A stretch of 5,692 bases of DNA, taken from NCBI GenBank assembly GCA_023257915.1, contig JALRBB010000493.1, positions 1 to 5,692 on the forward strand, in the 5' to 3' direction. The notes beneath the pieces are model-generated. The model saw nothing but the letters and a program-made list of their open reading frames with translations. It had not been told where the DNA came from and made no database searches. The stretch's first letter is position 1. Each line of letters opens with the position of its first letter. Positions 5,669-5,692 of the stretch are shown here, one piece after another. This DNA comes from Quisquiliibacterium sp. Its GTDB lineage: Bacteria; Pseudomonadota; Gammaproteobacteria; Burkholderiales; Burkholderiaceae_E. The position numbers were made by a program, and so were the translations under genes.

Positions 5669-5691
5669 AATCGAACGCTTGACGTTCGATT
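5669..5691 (-). terminator. 9-bp-stem inverted repeat at window edge, terminator-like or operator
   Basis: AATCGAACG (5669-5677) and CGTTCGATT (5683-5691) are exact reverse complements around a 5-base spacer. Read on the minus strand the stem ends in GATTTTC, giving a short T-run of four, so it could end a minus-strand gene lying beyond the window. The stem is only moderately GC-rich and the T-run is short, so an operator upstream of the fdh promoter is an equally good reading. Confidence 0.4.
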
Positions 5692-5692
5692 G

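Noticed and set aside
1..5692. A new defence system, mobile element or CRISPR array.
   Set aside because: All substantial coding capacity is accounted for by a formate dehydrogenase cluster with a regulator. No repeat arrays, transposase motifs or terminal repeats were seen.

Overview
This window is one co-directional gene cluster, all on the minus strand, encoding a membrane-associated, Tat-exported respiratory formate dehydrogenase. The protein sequences (a long FdhC with a soluble N-terminal extension, an anchorless ~200-residue beta subunit, a small Tat protein at the head of the operon), the GC-rich codon use and the gene order suggest a proteobacterium. My best guess is an alphaproteobacterium of the Rhizobiales/Rhodobacterales kind with an FDH3-type enzyme, but that is recognition from memory, not a search.

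Layout in transcription order (right to left). 5692-5584: upstream region with a 9-bp-stem inverted repeat at the window edge and a 13-bp palindrome, a plausible control region. 5583-5377: 68-aa Tat-signal protein of the formate dehydrogenase-associated family. 5362-2426: fdhA, catalytic molybdo/tungsto-bis-MGD subunit with a Tat signal and Cys202 in the place of selenocysteine. 2397-1804: beta subunit with four [4Fe-4S] clusters. 1803-1697: the longest internal gap, holding a perfect 11-bp-stem hairpin and a 14-codon leader ORF whose stop falls in the ribosome-binding site of the next gene. 1696-479: fdhC, cytochrome b-type gamma subunit. 433-305: a 42-aa single-pass membrane protein. 285-1: N-terminal receiver domain of a response regulator that runs off the window.

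How it works together: FdhA oxidises formate to CO2 on the periplasmic side; electrons pass through its [4Fe-4S] cluster and the four FdhB clusters to the haems of FdhC and then to the quinone pool. FdhA carries the only Tat signal of the A/B pair, so FdhB is probably exported bound to FdhA. The two small proteins flanking the structural genes are probably accessory. The response regulator 19 bases behind the last small gene may control the cluster.

The enzyme itself is a known type. The least explained parts are the fdhB-fdhC intergenic hairpin with its leader ORF, the 42-aa membrane protein, and the palindromes upstream of the operon. No mobile element, CRISPR array, tRNA or rRNA was seen. 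No gap without a gene exceeds about 110 bases.
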